In this document: positions 7,290-15,026 of the stretch, in pieces
How the letters are laid out: each line of letters starts with the position of its first letter
How positions within the stretch are numbered: the first letter of the stretch is position 1
Origin: an uncultured Clostridia bacterium
GTDB lineage: Bacteria; Bacillota; Clostridia; Oscillospirales; CAG-272
DNA length: 64,000 bases
Reading direction: 5' to 3'
Assembly (NCBI GenBank): GCA_944393415.1
Contig: CALYAD010000068.1
Coordinates: forward strand, 19,761-83,760
The notes under the pieces: model-generated
What the model saw: the letters and a program-made list of their open reading frames with translations, nothing else
Told to the model about the DNA's origin: nothing
Database searches by the model: none
Made by a program: the position numbers and the translations under genes

Positions 7290-9632
7290 TTATTTGGAGA
7301 TCAGCGCGTATCCGAGTACATCCGATACGTTTGCGCAGGGAATAAACTCAAGCTTTTCGCGTACGGTTTTATCGACCTCCGACAGCTCCTTTTCATTATC
7401 CTTAGGATACAGAACAGTCTTTACTCCCGCCTTGTACGCCGCCATCGTTTTTTCCTTCAGTCCGCCTATCGGCAGAACCTTACCTCTTAACGTCACCTCA
7501 CCTGTCATGGCAACGGTGTTCTTTACAGGTCTTCCCGAAAGCTCGCTGACCAAGGCAGTCACCACGGTCACTCCCGCAGACGGACCGTCCTTCGGCACCG
7601 CGCCCTCCGGAAAGTGAACATGTATATCCTTTTTCTTATAGAAGTCGCTCGGAATGTCCCATTCGGAGCTATGAGATCTGATATAAGTCAAAGCCGTCTT
7701 AGCCGACTCCTTCATTACATTGCCAAGCGAGCCGGTCAGCTCGAGCTTTCCGCTTCCCGGCATCGCAGCTACCTCTACCTTCAAAAGCGCTCCTCCAAGC
7801 TCTGTGTACGCCAGACCGTTTACCACGCCGACCTCGTCCGTATCGTCTATCGTTTCCGGAATAACTTTTTTGGGACCCAAAAACTCGGCAAGCTCATTAA
7901 CATTAATTTCAACCTTCTCGCAGCTCGGATCCTCAACGAGCCTCTTTGCCGCCTTACGGCATAACGAGGCTATCTCTCTTTCAAGATTACGCACTCCCGC
8001 TTCATGTGTGTAGCCGTTTATAAGCTCCGTAAGAGCAGGATTCGTTATCTTGAAATTCTTTTTTGAAAGTCCGTGTTTTTCGAGCTGTTTCGGTATAAGA
8101 TGCTTTTTTGCTATCGACAGCTTCTCATTGAGCGAGTAGCTTTTAAGCGTTATTATCTCCATTCGGTCACGAAGCGGCGCGGGGATGGTATCAAGATTGT
8201 TTGCCGTGGCTATAAACAACACGTCCGACAGATCAAACGGTAATTCGATGAAGTGATCCCTGAATTCTTTGTTCTGTTCGGAATCAAGCACCTCCATCAA
8301 CGCCGACGACGGGTCTCCGTGAGCATCGTGTGTAAGCTTGTCTATTTCGTCAAGCAGCATTACAGGGTTCTTTGTACCGGCTCTGCGAATACCCTCGATT
8401 ATGCGCCCCGGCATAGAGCCTATATATGTTTTTCTATGACCTCTTATGTCAGCTTCATCTCTTATACCGCCCAGCGACACCCGCACATATTTTCTTTTCA
8501 TAGCCTCCGCCACGGAACGGGCTACAGAGGTTTTTCCGGTACCGGGAGGTCCAGCCAGGCATATTATCTGATTCCTGAGCTTCGGAGCGAGTTTTCGGAC
8601 GGCAAGATACTCCAATATGCGCTCTTTTACCTTTTCCAACCCCTCATGATCCCGTTCAAGTATCCTTTCTGCCGCCGTCAGATCCACCCTGTCCTTAGTC
8701 TTCTTATTCCACGGAAGCTCAAGACAGGTATCAAGATAGTTACATATGACGCCGTATTCGGCGGAATTCTGAGGCATTCGCGAAAGCTTTGAAGCCTCCT
8801 TCATTAACTTTGACTGAACTTCTTCAGGAAGCTCCGCCGCGGATATTTTTTCTTTATATACGTCGATATCAGGATCAGACTCGGCGTCCTCGCCCATCTC
8901 TGAGCGTATTACCTTAAGCTGCTCGCTGAGATAATACTCTTTTTGATTCCTGTCCATGCGGCTTCTGACTTTTTTATTTATACTGCTCTGAAGTTTTGCG
9001 ATTTCCGTATATTCCTTGATAGTGGCAATAACGCCGATCAGGCGCTGCTCGGGGTCTGTTTCCTTTAAGACCTTCATTTTTGCTTCGTAATCAACAAAAA
9101 GATTTGCCGCCACGATATCTGCGTACTCTCCGATATCGTTTACGGACACCAGCTCCGCCAATAGCTTCGGAGAGAGATCTGATACTACGGAGGCGTACTC
9201 CTCCAGCGCGATTTCGGCCTCCGCGCGCACCGCCTTTATCTCCGTGTTTTCCTCGCACAATATTCGCTTCAAAACGCATTTGGAATGCCAAGCGCCTTCT
9301 TTTGAGCGGGACTTTGTCAGAGAAAGCACCTCGGCTCTGGCGATCCCGTCGGCGATGAGGCGCACATTGCCGTTTGCCAGTCTGACATATTGCTTTACGC
9401 GGCATACTGTGCCGACGTCAAAAAAGTCCTCTGCTGACGGAGCCGGATCTATGATTTTTTTCTGTGTAAGTAAAAGTATCGGTAAATTATTTTTACAGGC
9501 CTCATCAAAAGCCTTAAGCGAGATTTTTCTCTCTATTTCAACGCTCAGAGGTACTCCGGGAAAAGACACCGCCCCTCTTAACGGAAGCACCGGGCATTCG
9601 ATGACCTCGGTATGTTCATTATATACTGCCAT
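7290..9632 (-). CDS. lon: Lon protease (endopeptidase La)
   Basis: ATP-dependent Lon serine protease, 780 aa, which degrades misfolded and regulatory proteins in the cytoplasm. Order: LAN substrate-binding domain (about 1-190, opening with VIECPVLPLRGAVSFPGV), helical linker, AAA+ module with Walker A GPPGTGKTS and Walker B LLDEIDK, then the protease domain with PKDGPSAG (Ser685) and GGLKEK (Lys728) as the catalytic dyad. I chose the ATG at 9632, not 9653, because GGGAG stands 6 nt before it and homologues begin near there. A perfect TTGACA-17-TATAAT promoter lies about 270 nt upstream, leaving a long structured leader. Confidence 0.96.
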   Translation of the reverse strand: MAVYNEHTEVIECPVLPLRGAVSFPGVPLSVEIERKISLKAFDEACKNNLPILLLTQKKIIDPAPSAEDFFDVGTVCRVKQYVRLANGNVRLIADGIARAEVLSLTKSRSKEGAWHSKCVLKRILCEENTEIKAVRAEAEIALEEYASVVSDLSPKLLAELVSVNDIGEYADIVAANLFVDYEAKMKVLKETDPEQRLIGVIATIKEYTEIAKLQSSINKKVRSRMDRNQKEYYLSEQLKVIRSEMGEDAESDPDIDVYKEKISAAELPEEVQSKLMKEASKLSRMPQNSAEYGVICNYLDTCLELPWNKKTKDRVDLTAAERILERDHEGLEKVKERILEYLAVRKLAPKLRNQIICLAGPPGTGKTSVARSVAEAMKRKYVRVSLGGIRDEADIRGHRKTYIGSMPGRIIEGIRRAGTKNPVMLLDEIDKLTHDAHGDPSSALMEVLDSEQNKEFRDHFIELPFDLSDVLFIATANNLDTIPAPLRDRMEIITLKSYSLNEKLSIAKKHLIPKQLEKHGLSKKNFKITNPALTELINGYTHEAGVRNLEREIASLCRKAAKRLVEDPSCEKVEINVNELAEFLGPKKVIPETIDDTDEVGVVNGLAYTELGGALLKVEVAAMPGSGKLELTGSLGNVMKESAKTALTYIRSHSSEWDIPSDFYKKKDIHVHFPEGAVPKDGPSAGVTVVTALVSELSGRPVKNTVAMTGEVTLRGKVLPIGGLKEKTMAAYKAGVKTVLYPKDNEKELSEVDKTVREKLEFIPCANVSDVLGYALISK

Positions 9633-9796
9633 TTTAATCTCCCATGCCGCCACAGGCGGCTAAAAAACCGTTTAAATCGTTTTTAGGCATGAAAAATTTT
9701 TTCCGCTTTATAAAAAAATTTATGCGTGAAATAAACTGCATTCTGAGACGACGGAATATTTATTTCACGCTAATCTCCATGCCGTTCGAACGGTCC
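9633..9796 (-). repeat. Leader repeat copy (plus partial second unit) before lon
   Basis: The lon 5' leader holds the same element as lysA. In transcription direction it reads GTGAAATAAATATT, TCAGAATGC, then TTTATTTCACGCATAAATTTT, an ATTTAAACGG block, a 6 bp stem GCCGCC-TGT-GGCGGC and CATGGGAGATTAAA abutting the ATG. Here the ends of the first part form a perfect 10 bp stem (9726-9735 with 9759-9768). Directly upstream (9769-9796) is a partial second unit, a palindromic CCGTTCGAACGG followed by CATGGAGATTA, so the hairpin-plus-CATGGRGATTA module occurs twice in tandem. Confidence 0.75.
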
Positions 9797-9902
9797 CAAT
9801 AGATGTAAATATTTAAAATCAGAGCCGCTGTGTGCAAGCTCCCCGGGCTTTACAGATCGGGTATAAATATGTATCAATATTTTATAATATTAATTAGATA
9901 AT

Positions 9903-9931
9903 ATTATATCATTTATAACAGCCTTTGTCAA
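9903..9931 (-). promoter_or_regulatory. Sigma-A promoter of lon
   Basis: On the minus strand the -35 is TTGACA (9926-9931) and the -10 is TATAAT (9903-9908), both perfect, with a 17 bp spacer. The expected transcription start near 9896 gives a leader of about 264 nt carrying the repeat element. No CIRCE or CtsR-like direct repeat is evident around it. Confidence 0.85.
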
Positions 9932-9996
9932 ACCGATAATCTGCACAAATTGTAAATATTTATATAACACTTTTATTTCCTCATATATAAGTACAG

Positions 9997-10023
9997 GAAC
10001 GCCCGGTCTTCAACCGGACGTTC
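9997..10023. repeat. 27 bp hairpin, left copy of duplicated insertion target
   Basis: An inverted repeat (GAACGcCCGGT arm, CTTC-like loop, ACCGGaCGTTC arm) identical over 27 bp to 10187-10213. The two copies flank the small element at 10024-10186. It resembles a terminator stem for the DUF308 gene, which is transcribed leftward from 10969; the copy nearer that gene is 10187-10213. Confidence 0.8.
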
Positions 10024-10186
10024 CCAGGCTGTCGAAAAACCAGTAAGCATATAGCAATATGCACAATTTCGTCCTCCGCAGAGGACGACAGGGGCTTTGC
10101 CCCTTGACCCCACCGCCTTTTGAAAAAGGCGGGCGAAAACTTTTTTTGTATTATTTTTGGCGTATTGGTTTTTTCTCCACGCTGAA
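10024..10186. mobile_element. Small non-autonomous IS30-like element (MITE-like)
   Basis: A 163 bp insertion between two identical 27 bp hairpins. Its ends are imperfect inverted repeats: CAGGCTGTCGAAAAACCA at 10025 and, read inward from 10184, CAGCGTGGAGAAAAAACCA. Inside are a GGGGC-TTT-GCCCC hairpin and a CCGCCTTTT/AAAAGGCGG hairpin. About 115 bp of it (10066-10184) matches, inverted, the left part of the insertion at 32832-33204, which carries an IS30-family transposase fragment. No coding capacity is seen; a 76-codon open frame here is not gene-like. Confidence 0.7.
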
Positions 10187-10213
10187 GAACGCCCGGTCTT
10201 CAACCGGACGTTC
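10187..10213. repeat. 27 bp hairpin, right copy of duplicated insertion target
   Basis: Second copy of the 27 bp inverted repeat. It lies about 70 nt downstream of the DUF308 stop codon on that gene's strand and probably was its terminator stem before the insertion. No strong U-tract follows it now, because the element's end comes directly after it. Confidence 0.7.
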
Positions 10214-10282
10214 GGACTTAGAGAAGAGATAAAACAAGCGTTTATTAAACCAGATCGGCATAATGTCCCACTACATAACGAA

Positions 10283-10969
10283 TCATCCCGATATACCGCC
10301 GTTATCCGTAATTACGGAGTTATCGGCTTTATCGCCTCCGGAAGCGGGAGCCGCGGTGGTCGACGAGACACCGTTATCATCGGGTGAAGCGGTATCGGAA
10401 GCTTTTTTACGTTTCAGAAGCCAGCCGTGAGCATTCTGAACGGCGCGGCGGTTTTTATAGGTAACGTAACCGAACACTATCGCGGCAAGCTCGGATCCCA
10501 CTCCGACTATAACGCGTATTGCGGTATCGGTTATAAAGTTAGATGTCATAAGCGCCACGCCGAGCGAAAGGAAAGCTATATACGCAAGCAGTCTCGGGAA
10601 GGTAAAGGACTGCTTATTTTCACCGCTTTTTATCAGATATCCATGGATAATTTCCACAACCGCTCTGATCCACATTACAAATCCGATAGTTACGTTTACT
10701 CCGTCAACCGGAAGAAAGGCGAGACCGTCAAAAAGCATTCCAACCATCAGAGCAAGTATTATTATGAGTTCCGCAAGCGCAACGAGCTGTATAGTCCCTC
10801 TGTAATGAAGAACATTATCGGCAAGAACCAGAACTATATATACCGAAAGCGCTACCGCGATCAGATATTTCATAAGATCATCGCCTTTTATCAGCATCAG
10901 AATCCCGAATCCGACAAGAACGATAGTTATACACAGAGTAAATATCCAGTTTTTTAATAATCTTGACAT
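10283..10969 (-). CDS. DUF308 (HdeD-like) family membrane protein
   Basis: A polytopic membrane protein of 228 aa with six hydrophobic segments (the first at about 5-28, the last near 150-170), most like the DUF308/HdeD family whose role is unclear (acid-resistance protein HdeD in enterics). The C-terminal 50 residues are cytoplasmic-looking and low-complexity, with Ser, Thr, Ala, Gly and Asp. I place the start at 10969 (MSRLLKNW), 12 nt after AAAGGA; the ATG at 10981 would touch the SD. It stands alone, divergent from the LtaS-like gene, with 363 bp between them. Family assignment is from topology and general look, not a strong motif. Confidence 0.65.
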   Translation of the reverse strand: MSRLLKNWIFTLCITIVLVGFGILMLIKGDDLMKYLIAVALSVYIVLVLADNVLHYRGTIQLVALAELIIILALMVGMLFDGLAFLPVDGVNVTIGFVMWIRAVVEIIHGYLIKSGENKQSFTFPRLLAYIAFLSLGVALMTSNFITDTAIRVIVGVGSELAAIVFGYVTYKNRRAVQNAHGWLLKRKKASDTASPDDNGVSSTTAAPASGGDKADNSVITDNGGISG

Positions 10970-11332
10970 TTTTATGACCATTCCTTTCTTACGCCGAACT
11001 TTCGCTTAGCGCGATTCATTAAGGCTTGTCTGATAATTTACTTTCAAACCGATGCCTCCAAATATCGCGCAAAAAGACATAAAGCCTCCGTGATCTATCG
11101 TCTATTAAGCCAAACGAGAATTCCGCTCTGCCTGATGTGATAAATATCACGTTTTCAACAACACGGTAATTCGACGTCTTTTATATGTATTATGATATCA
11201 CATCAGACTCAGAAAATCAAGTACTATGAAAAATTTTGTAATTTGTTGTTTATAGATATAGATTGCATACAAAAGTATATACTATTAATAAATTTTAGTC
11301 GTTTATTCGAATAGTGAAAGGACCTGATAAAT
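10970..11332. promoter_or_regulatory. Divergent intergenic region with a Crp/Fnr-like palindrome
   Basis: A 363 bp AT-rich region separates the DUF308 gene (-) and the LtaS-like gene (+). It contains GTGATA-AA-TATCAC at 11137-11150, a perfect 6+6 dyad of the kind bound by Crp/Fnr-family regulators. On the plus strand a weak TTGCAT-17-TAATAA pair lies around 11265-11294. No ORF or RNA gene is seen. Confidence 0.4.
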
Positions 11333-13360
11333 ATGCAAGTCAAAAAGCGTTTAAACTATTTATATACTCCGCTGATAATTTCATTAATAATCTTTGTATA
11401 TGAGTGCATATTATTATATTTTACAGAGAGTTCCGGTAAAATAAACGTTATTCTGCTTTTTTCTCTTTCCGCAGGAATGGCCGTGAGCTTTCTTTTATCG
11501 TTGACCCTGACCCATAGAATAAGTCACGCGATCGGGTGCGTTATGCTGTCAGTACTTACAGTAGCTTATATAGCGGAAATTCTTTTGAAAAGATCCTTCG
11601 GATATTACTATCCTATCCAAACCGTTACCGGAATGGCCGGAGATGTCGCGGGAAGCTATGGCGGAACTATAATATCCACTATCGCAAGCGGTATCCTGCC
11701 TATATTGCTTGCAGTGGGAGCAACACTGCTTTTTATTATACCCGGAAAAAAACTGACTTTTCATCCAAAGCATAAAATATTTACAAGAAGTATAATTTTT
11801 ATTCTTATTTTTGTTTTTCACTTTTCCGCAGTCGGTGCGATACGCTCAAACAGCAAAGCAAAAACAATCGCCGCGACAGATTATGACTATTATACAGACG
11901 CCTATGATTTCAACGAAGCGGTCCCAAGATTCGGTCTGCTTACCTCCTTAAGGCTTGATTTGTATTATGCCATTTTCGGTTCTGATGATACTGTGATCGA
12001 TATAAAATCACAGGAAAACAAGACAAACACGCAAACAACGACACAAACAAATATTTACCAGACCGAAAGCTATGATTTTGATAAGCTTTATACAAAGGAA
12101 ACAAATAAAACCATCAGATCGATCCATTCGTATATCGCCTCTGTAAAACCGACAAAAAAGAACGAGTATACCGGTTACTTCAAAGGGAAAAACCTTATAT
12201 TCATCTGCGCCGAGGCTCTCTCTCCTTACGCGGTCTCTCCGGAGATCACTCCGACTCTATATCGTCTGACGAATTCCGGCTTTGTTTTCCATGATTATTA
12301 TCAGCCGTCGTTCGGCGAGTCAACGATCGGTGGTGAATACAGCCTTTTATTGAGTCAGATTCCAAAGCGTGACAGCGGAGAAAAAGGAATGTGCATGCAG
12401 CTTGCCTGCGAGGAAAATCTCCGTTATTCCATGCCCGGTCTTTTTTCAAAAAACGGATATACGGCTCAAGGCTTTCACAACAACAGCTACACCTACTATT
12501 CCAGGAACGTTACACACCCGAAAATGGGCATGGATTGGTATGGCTGCGGAGGCTCAGTAACCCAAGACCCGGATAAGGCCTTTGATATTTCCGAGCGTCT
12601 GTCTACCGGGTGGCCAAGATCCGACAACGAAATGATAGCTGCGACGATTGGCGAATATATAAACTCAGACAAACCGTTTTTCTGTTACTATATGAGCGTA
12701 AGCGGCCATAATAATTATTCGTTTTCCGAAAACACGATGGCGCGCAAAAATAAAAATATAACTGAAAATCTTGATTATTCCGAGCGTGTGAAGGCTTATA
12801 TCGCCTGTCAATATGAGCTTGAGTCAGCGCTTACCACGCTTATTTACGAGCTTGAAAAAGCCGGTAAGCTTGACGATACCGTAATAGCGCTTTCCAACGA
12901 CCATTATCCATACGGTCTCTCTCCCACATGGCAGGGCAACTCGGGAAGCGACCCGCTCGCAGAGCTGTATGGAAAAAGCGTAGACAGTACAATTAAACGT
13001 GAAAAAGGTTTATTGTTTATTTGGAACAGCGCCATGAATAAGCCGGTAGTAATAGATAAGCCGGTATGCGGAATTGACGTTTTGCCTACCATTCTTAATC
13101 TGTTCGGAATCTCCTACGACAGCCGTCTGCTTGCCGGACGCGACGCGCTCTCCGACTGCGAGGGGCTGGTCTTTTTCTCTGATCTCAGCTGGAAAAGTGA
13201 AAAAGCGGAATTCAACGCTAAGACCGGAAAGCTGACCATCTTTGATAAAAACGTTGACGACGACTATATATCCGGAATAAGCGCGGAGGTTAAAAATCGT
13301 ATACTTTACTCTAAGCTGATACGCCGCAAGGATTATATGAAGCTGCTTGATGAGGCTTAG
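11333..13360 (+). CDS. LtaS-family sulfatase (lipoteichoic acid synthase-like)
   Basis: A 675 aa membrane phosphotransferase of the LtaS type, which moves glycerol-phosphate from phosphatidylglycerol onto a glycolipid or related polymer outside the cell. Five hydrophobic segments occupy about residues 10-180, followed by an extracellular sulfatase domain. NLIFICAEAL (metal-binding Glu) starts near 286, and the nucleophile is likely Thr331 in SFGESTIGGEYSLL. SVSGHNNY and LSNDHYPYG carry the later metal ligands. AAAGGA lies 10 nt before the ATG. It is a single gene convergent with gltA. The glycan or lipid acceptor is unknown; some relatives act on other polymers. Confidence 0.88.
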   Translation: MQVKKRLNYLYTPLIISLIIFVYECILLYFTESSGKINVILLFSLSAGMAVSFLLSLTLTHRISHAIGCVMLSVLTVAYIAEILLKRSFGYYYPIQTVTGMAGDVAGSYGGTIISTIASGILPILLAVGATLLFIIPGKKLTFHPKHKIFTRSIIFILIFVFHFSAVGAIRSNSKAKTIAATDYDYYTDAYDFNEAVPRFGLLTSLRLDLYYAIFGSDDTVIDIKSQENKTNTQTTTQTNIYQTESYDFDKLYTKETNKTIRSIHSYIASVKPTKKNEYTGYFKGKNLIFICAEALSPYAVSPEITPTLYRLTNSGFVFHDYYQPSFGESTIGGEYSLLLSQIPKRDSGEKGMCMQLACEENLRYSMPGLFSKNGYTAQGFHNNSYTYYSRNVTHPKMGMDWYGCGGSVTQDPDKAFDISERLSTGWPRSDNEMIAATIGEYINSDKPFFCYYMSVSGHNNYSFSENTMARKNKNITENLDYSERVKAYIACQYELESALTTLIYELEKAGKLDDTVIALSNDHYPYGLSPTWQGNSGSDPLAELYGKSVDSTIKREKGLLFIWNSAMNKPVVIDKPVCGIDVLPTILNLFGISYDSRLLAGRDALSDCEGLVFFSDLSWKSEKAEFNAKTGKLTIFDKNVDDDYISGISAEVKNRILYSKLIRRKDYMKLLDEA

Positions 13361-13382
13361 CTTTAAAAAAGCATTCAATAGC

Positions 13383-13472
13383 TAAAAAAAAAATAAAAAA
13401 GGGGCTGTCCTTTTTTGATATGCACCCCAAAAGTCAGACACTTTTGGAGGTGCATATCATTTTAAGACAGCC
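13383..13472 (-). terminator. Large hairpin terminator of gltA, possibly IS-end derived
   Basis: A long imperfect palindrome: GGCTGTC (13403) pairs with GACAGCC (ends 13472), TGATATGCACC pairs with GGTGCATATCA, and AAAAGT pairs with ACTTTT around a 5 nt loop. Read on the minus strand it is followed by CCCCTTTTTTA and a run of T, giving a strong terminator for citrate synthase. On the plus strand there is no U-tract, but it would still block read-through from the LtaS-like gene. The inner CACCCCAAAAGTCAGACA text resembles ends of IS3-type elements. Confidence 0.75.
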
Positions 13473-13480
13473 TGTTCTGT

Positions 13481-14845
13481 TTATCTCTCGCTAATAGGTA
13501 TATATTTCCTGATTTCGGATACTGAGGTATATGCCGGACGTATGATTTTACTCGCGTTTATAAGCTCCTCTATCCTGTGCGCGCTCCATCCCGCAACTCT
13601 TGCTACCGCAAACAGCGGAGTAAACAGCTCCTCGGGAAGTCCGAGCATATCGTAGACAAGCCCGCTGTAAAAATCTATGTTTGGACTTACGCCTTTATAT
13701 ATTCTTCTCTTGCTGCCTATGACCTCCACCGCGGTCTCAGCGACGGTATTATAAAGCTCAAGCTCCTTTTGTCTGCCCTTTTCCATAGAAAGACGTTCTG
13801 TATAGGTCTTAAGAATATTGGCTCTCGGGTCTGAAATAGAATACACCGCGTGTCCCATACCGTATATAAGCCCGGAGTGGTCAAAAACTTCCTTATCCAG
13901 CATCCTTATCAGATACGCGCGTATCGCGTCCTTATCCTTCCAATCGTGAATATTCTTCTTAATATCGTCGAACATTCTTTTAACCATGATATTCGCTCCG
14001 CCGTGCTTGGGTCCCTTGAGAGAACAAAGCGCCGCGGCCATAGCTGAATATGTATCCGTTCCGGAAGAAGTGACCACACGATTGGTAAAGGTGGAATTGT
14101 TCCCTCCTCCGTGCTCCGCGTGCAGAACGAGCGCGAGATCAAGTATCTTGGCTTCAAGCTCCGAAAACTTTTTATCCGGTCTTAACAGTCTCAGGATATT
14201 CTCAGAGGTCGAAAGCTTATAGTTCGGAAGATGCATGATCAGACTGCGTCCGTGACCGTAATGCATATATGCCTGATATGCGTACACGGCCAGGAGCGGA
14301 AAGCTGGAAATAAGCTGTATACACTGCCGCAGCACGTTAGGTATCGAAACATCGTTGGCGTTTGAGTCATACGAGTAAAGCGTCAGTATGCTTTTAGCCA
14401 TTGAATTCATGATATCCTTATTAGAGGCCTTCATTATAACGTCCCTGATAAAGTTAGTGGGAAGCGTCCGGTATGAGGACAGCAAAGAGCAAAAGTCAGA
14501 GAGCTCATCCGATGTCGGGAGGTCACCGAACAAAAGCAGATATACCGTTTCCTCAAATCCGAAACGCCCATCCTTTTCAAAACCGCCAACTATATCGTTT
14601 ATATCTATTCCTCTGTAATAAAGTTCTCCGTCGCAGGATACCTCCTCACCGTTTTCAATTTTTGAGGATACGATAGTGGATATTTCGGTAAGTCCCGTGA
14701 CCACTCCTTTTCCATCAAGATCCCTGAGTCCTCTTTTTACGTTGTAAACATTATACAGCTCCGGATCTATCTTTCCGTTTCTTATGCAGATATCGGCAAG
14801 ACCGAGTATTTCTTCTGTCGTATAAGCATTATTTCTTTTAGCCAA
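13481..14845 (-). CDS. gltA: Citrate synthase
   Basis: Citrate (Si)-synthase family enzyme of 454 aa joining acetyl-CoA and oxaloacetate. Family motifs: HAEHGGGNNSTFTNRVV with the substrate histidine, GPKHGGANI with the second histidine, and GMGHAVYSISDPRA with the third. The long N-terminal part (residues 1-90, with ELYNVYNVKRGLRDLDGKGVVTGLT) is typical of the clostridial form. The start is TTG with AGGAGG 8 nt upstream. It is monocistronic: own promoter, own terminator. No aconitase or isocitrate dehydrogenase is nearby, so it probably serves glutamate synthesis in an incomplete TCA cycle. Confidence 0.94.
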   Translation of the reverse strand: MAKRNNAYTTEEILGLADICIRNGKIDPELYNVYNVKRGLRDLDGKGVVTGLTEISTIVSSKIENGEEVSCDGELYYRGIDINDIVGGFEKDGRFGFEETVYLLLFGDLPTSDELSDFCSLLSSYRTLPTNFIRDVIMKASNKDIMNSMAKSILTLYSYDSNANDVSIPNVLRQCIQLISSFPLLAVYAYQAYMHYGHGRSLIMHLPNYKLSTSENILRLLRPDKKFSELEAKILDLALVLHAEHGGGNNSTFTNRVVTSSGTDTYSAMAAALCSLKGPKHGGANIMVKRMFDDIKKNIHDWKDKDAIRAYLIRMLDKEVFDHSGLIYGMGHAVYSISDPRANILKTYTERLSMEKGRQKELELYNTVAETAVEVIGSKRRIYKGVSPNIDFYSGLVYDMLGLPEELFTPLFAVARVAGWSAHRIEELINASKIIRPAYTSVSEIRKYIPISER

Positions 14846-14926
14846 TATAGTTTCCTCCTGTTTTTTAATACCATATTATTAATACCCTGATCATGCCATG
14901 ATAAAAATAATTTAGTTAACGGATTA

Positions 14927-14955
14927 ATTATAGCACATTTTCACCAATTTGTCAA
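14927..14955 (-). promoter_or_regulatory. Sigma-A promoter of gltA
   Basis: Minus strand TTGACA (14950-14955), 17 bp spacer, TATAAT (14927-14932): a perfect consensus. The start of transcription would be near 14920, about 75 nt before the TTG start codon. Confidence 0.85.
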
Positions 14956-15026
14956 GTCAGACACCCGACTTCGCCTTTGAGTCGCGGCTTTACGCGCGGG
15001 ACATATCTCAAAATGCGCCGCTTTAC

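Noticed and set aside
9080..9405. Overlapping arginine-rich frames on both strands inside lon
   Set aside because: GC-rich shadows of the lon LAN/linker region with no motifs or SD.
10080..10140. CRISPR-like or tandem repeat signal
   Set aside because: The repeats are two hairpins of a dispersed element; there are no regular spacers.
9973..10203. 76-codon open frame on the minus strand
   Set aside because: It runs through the IS30-like repeat and both hairpins, shows no SD and no protein-like composition.
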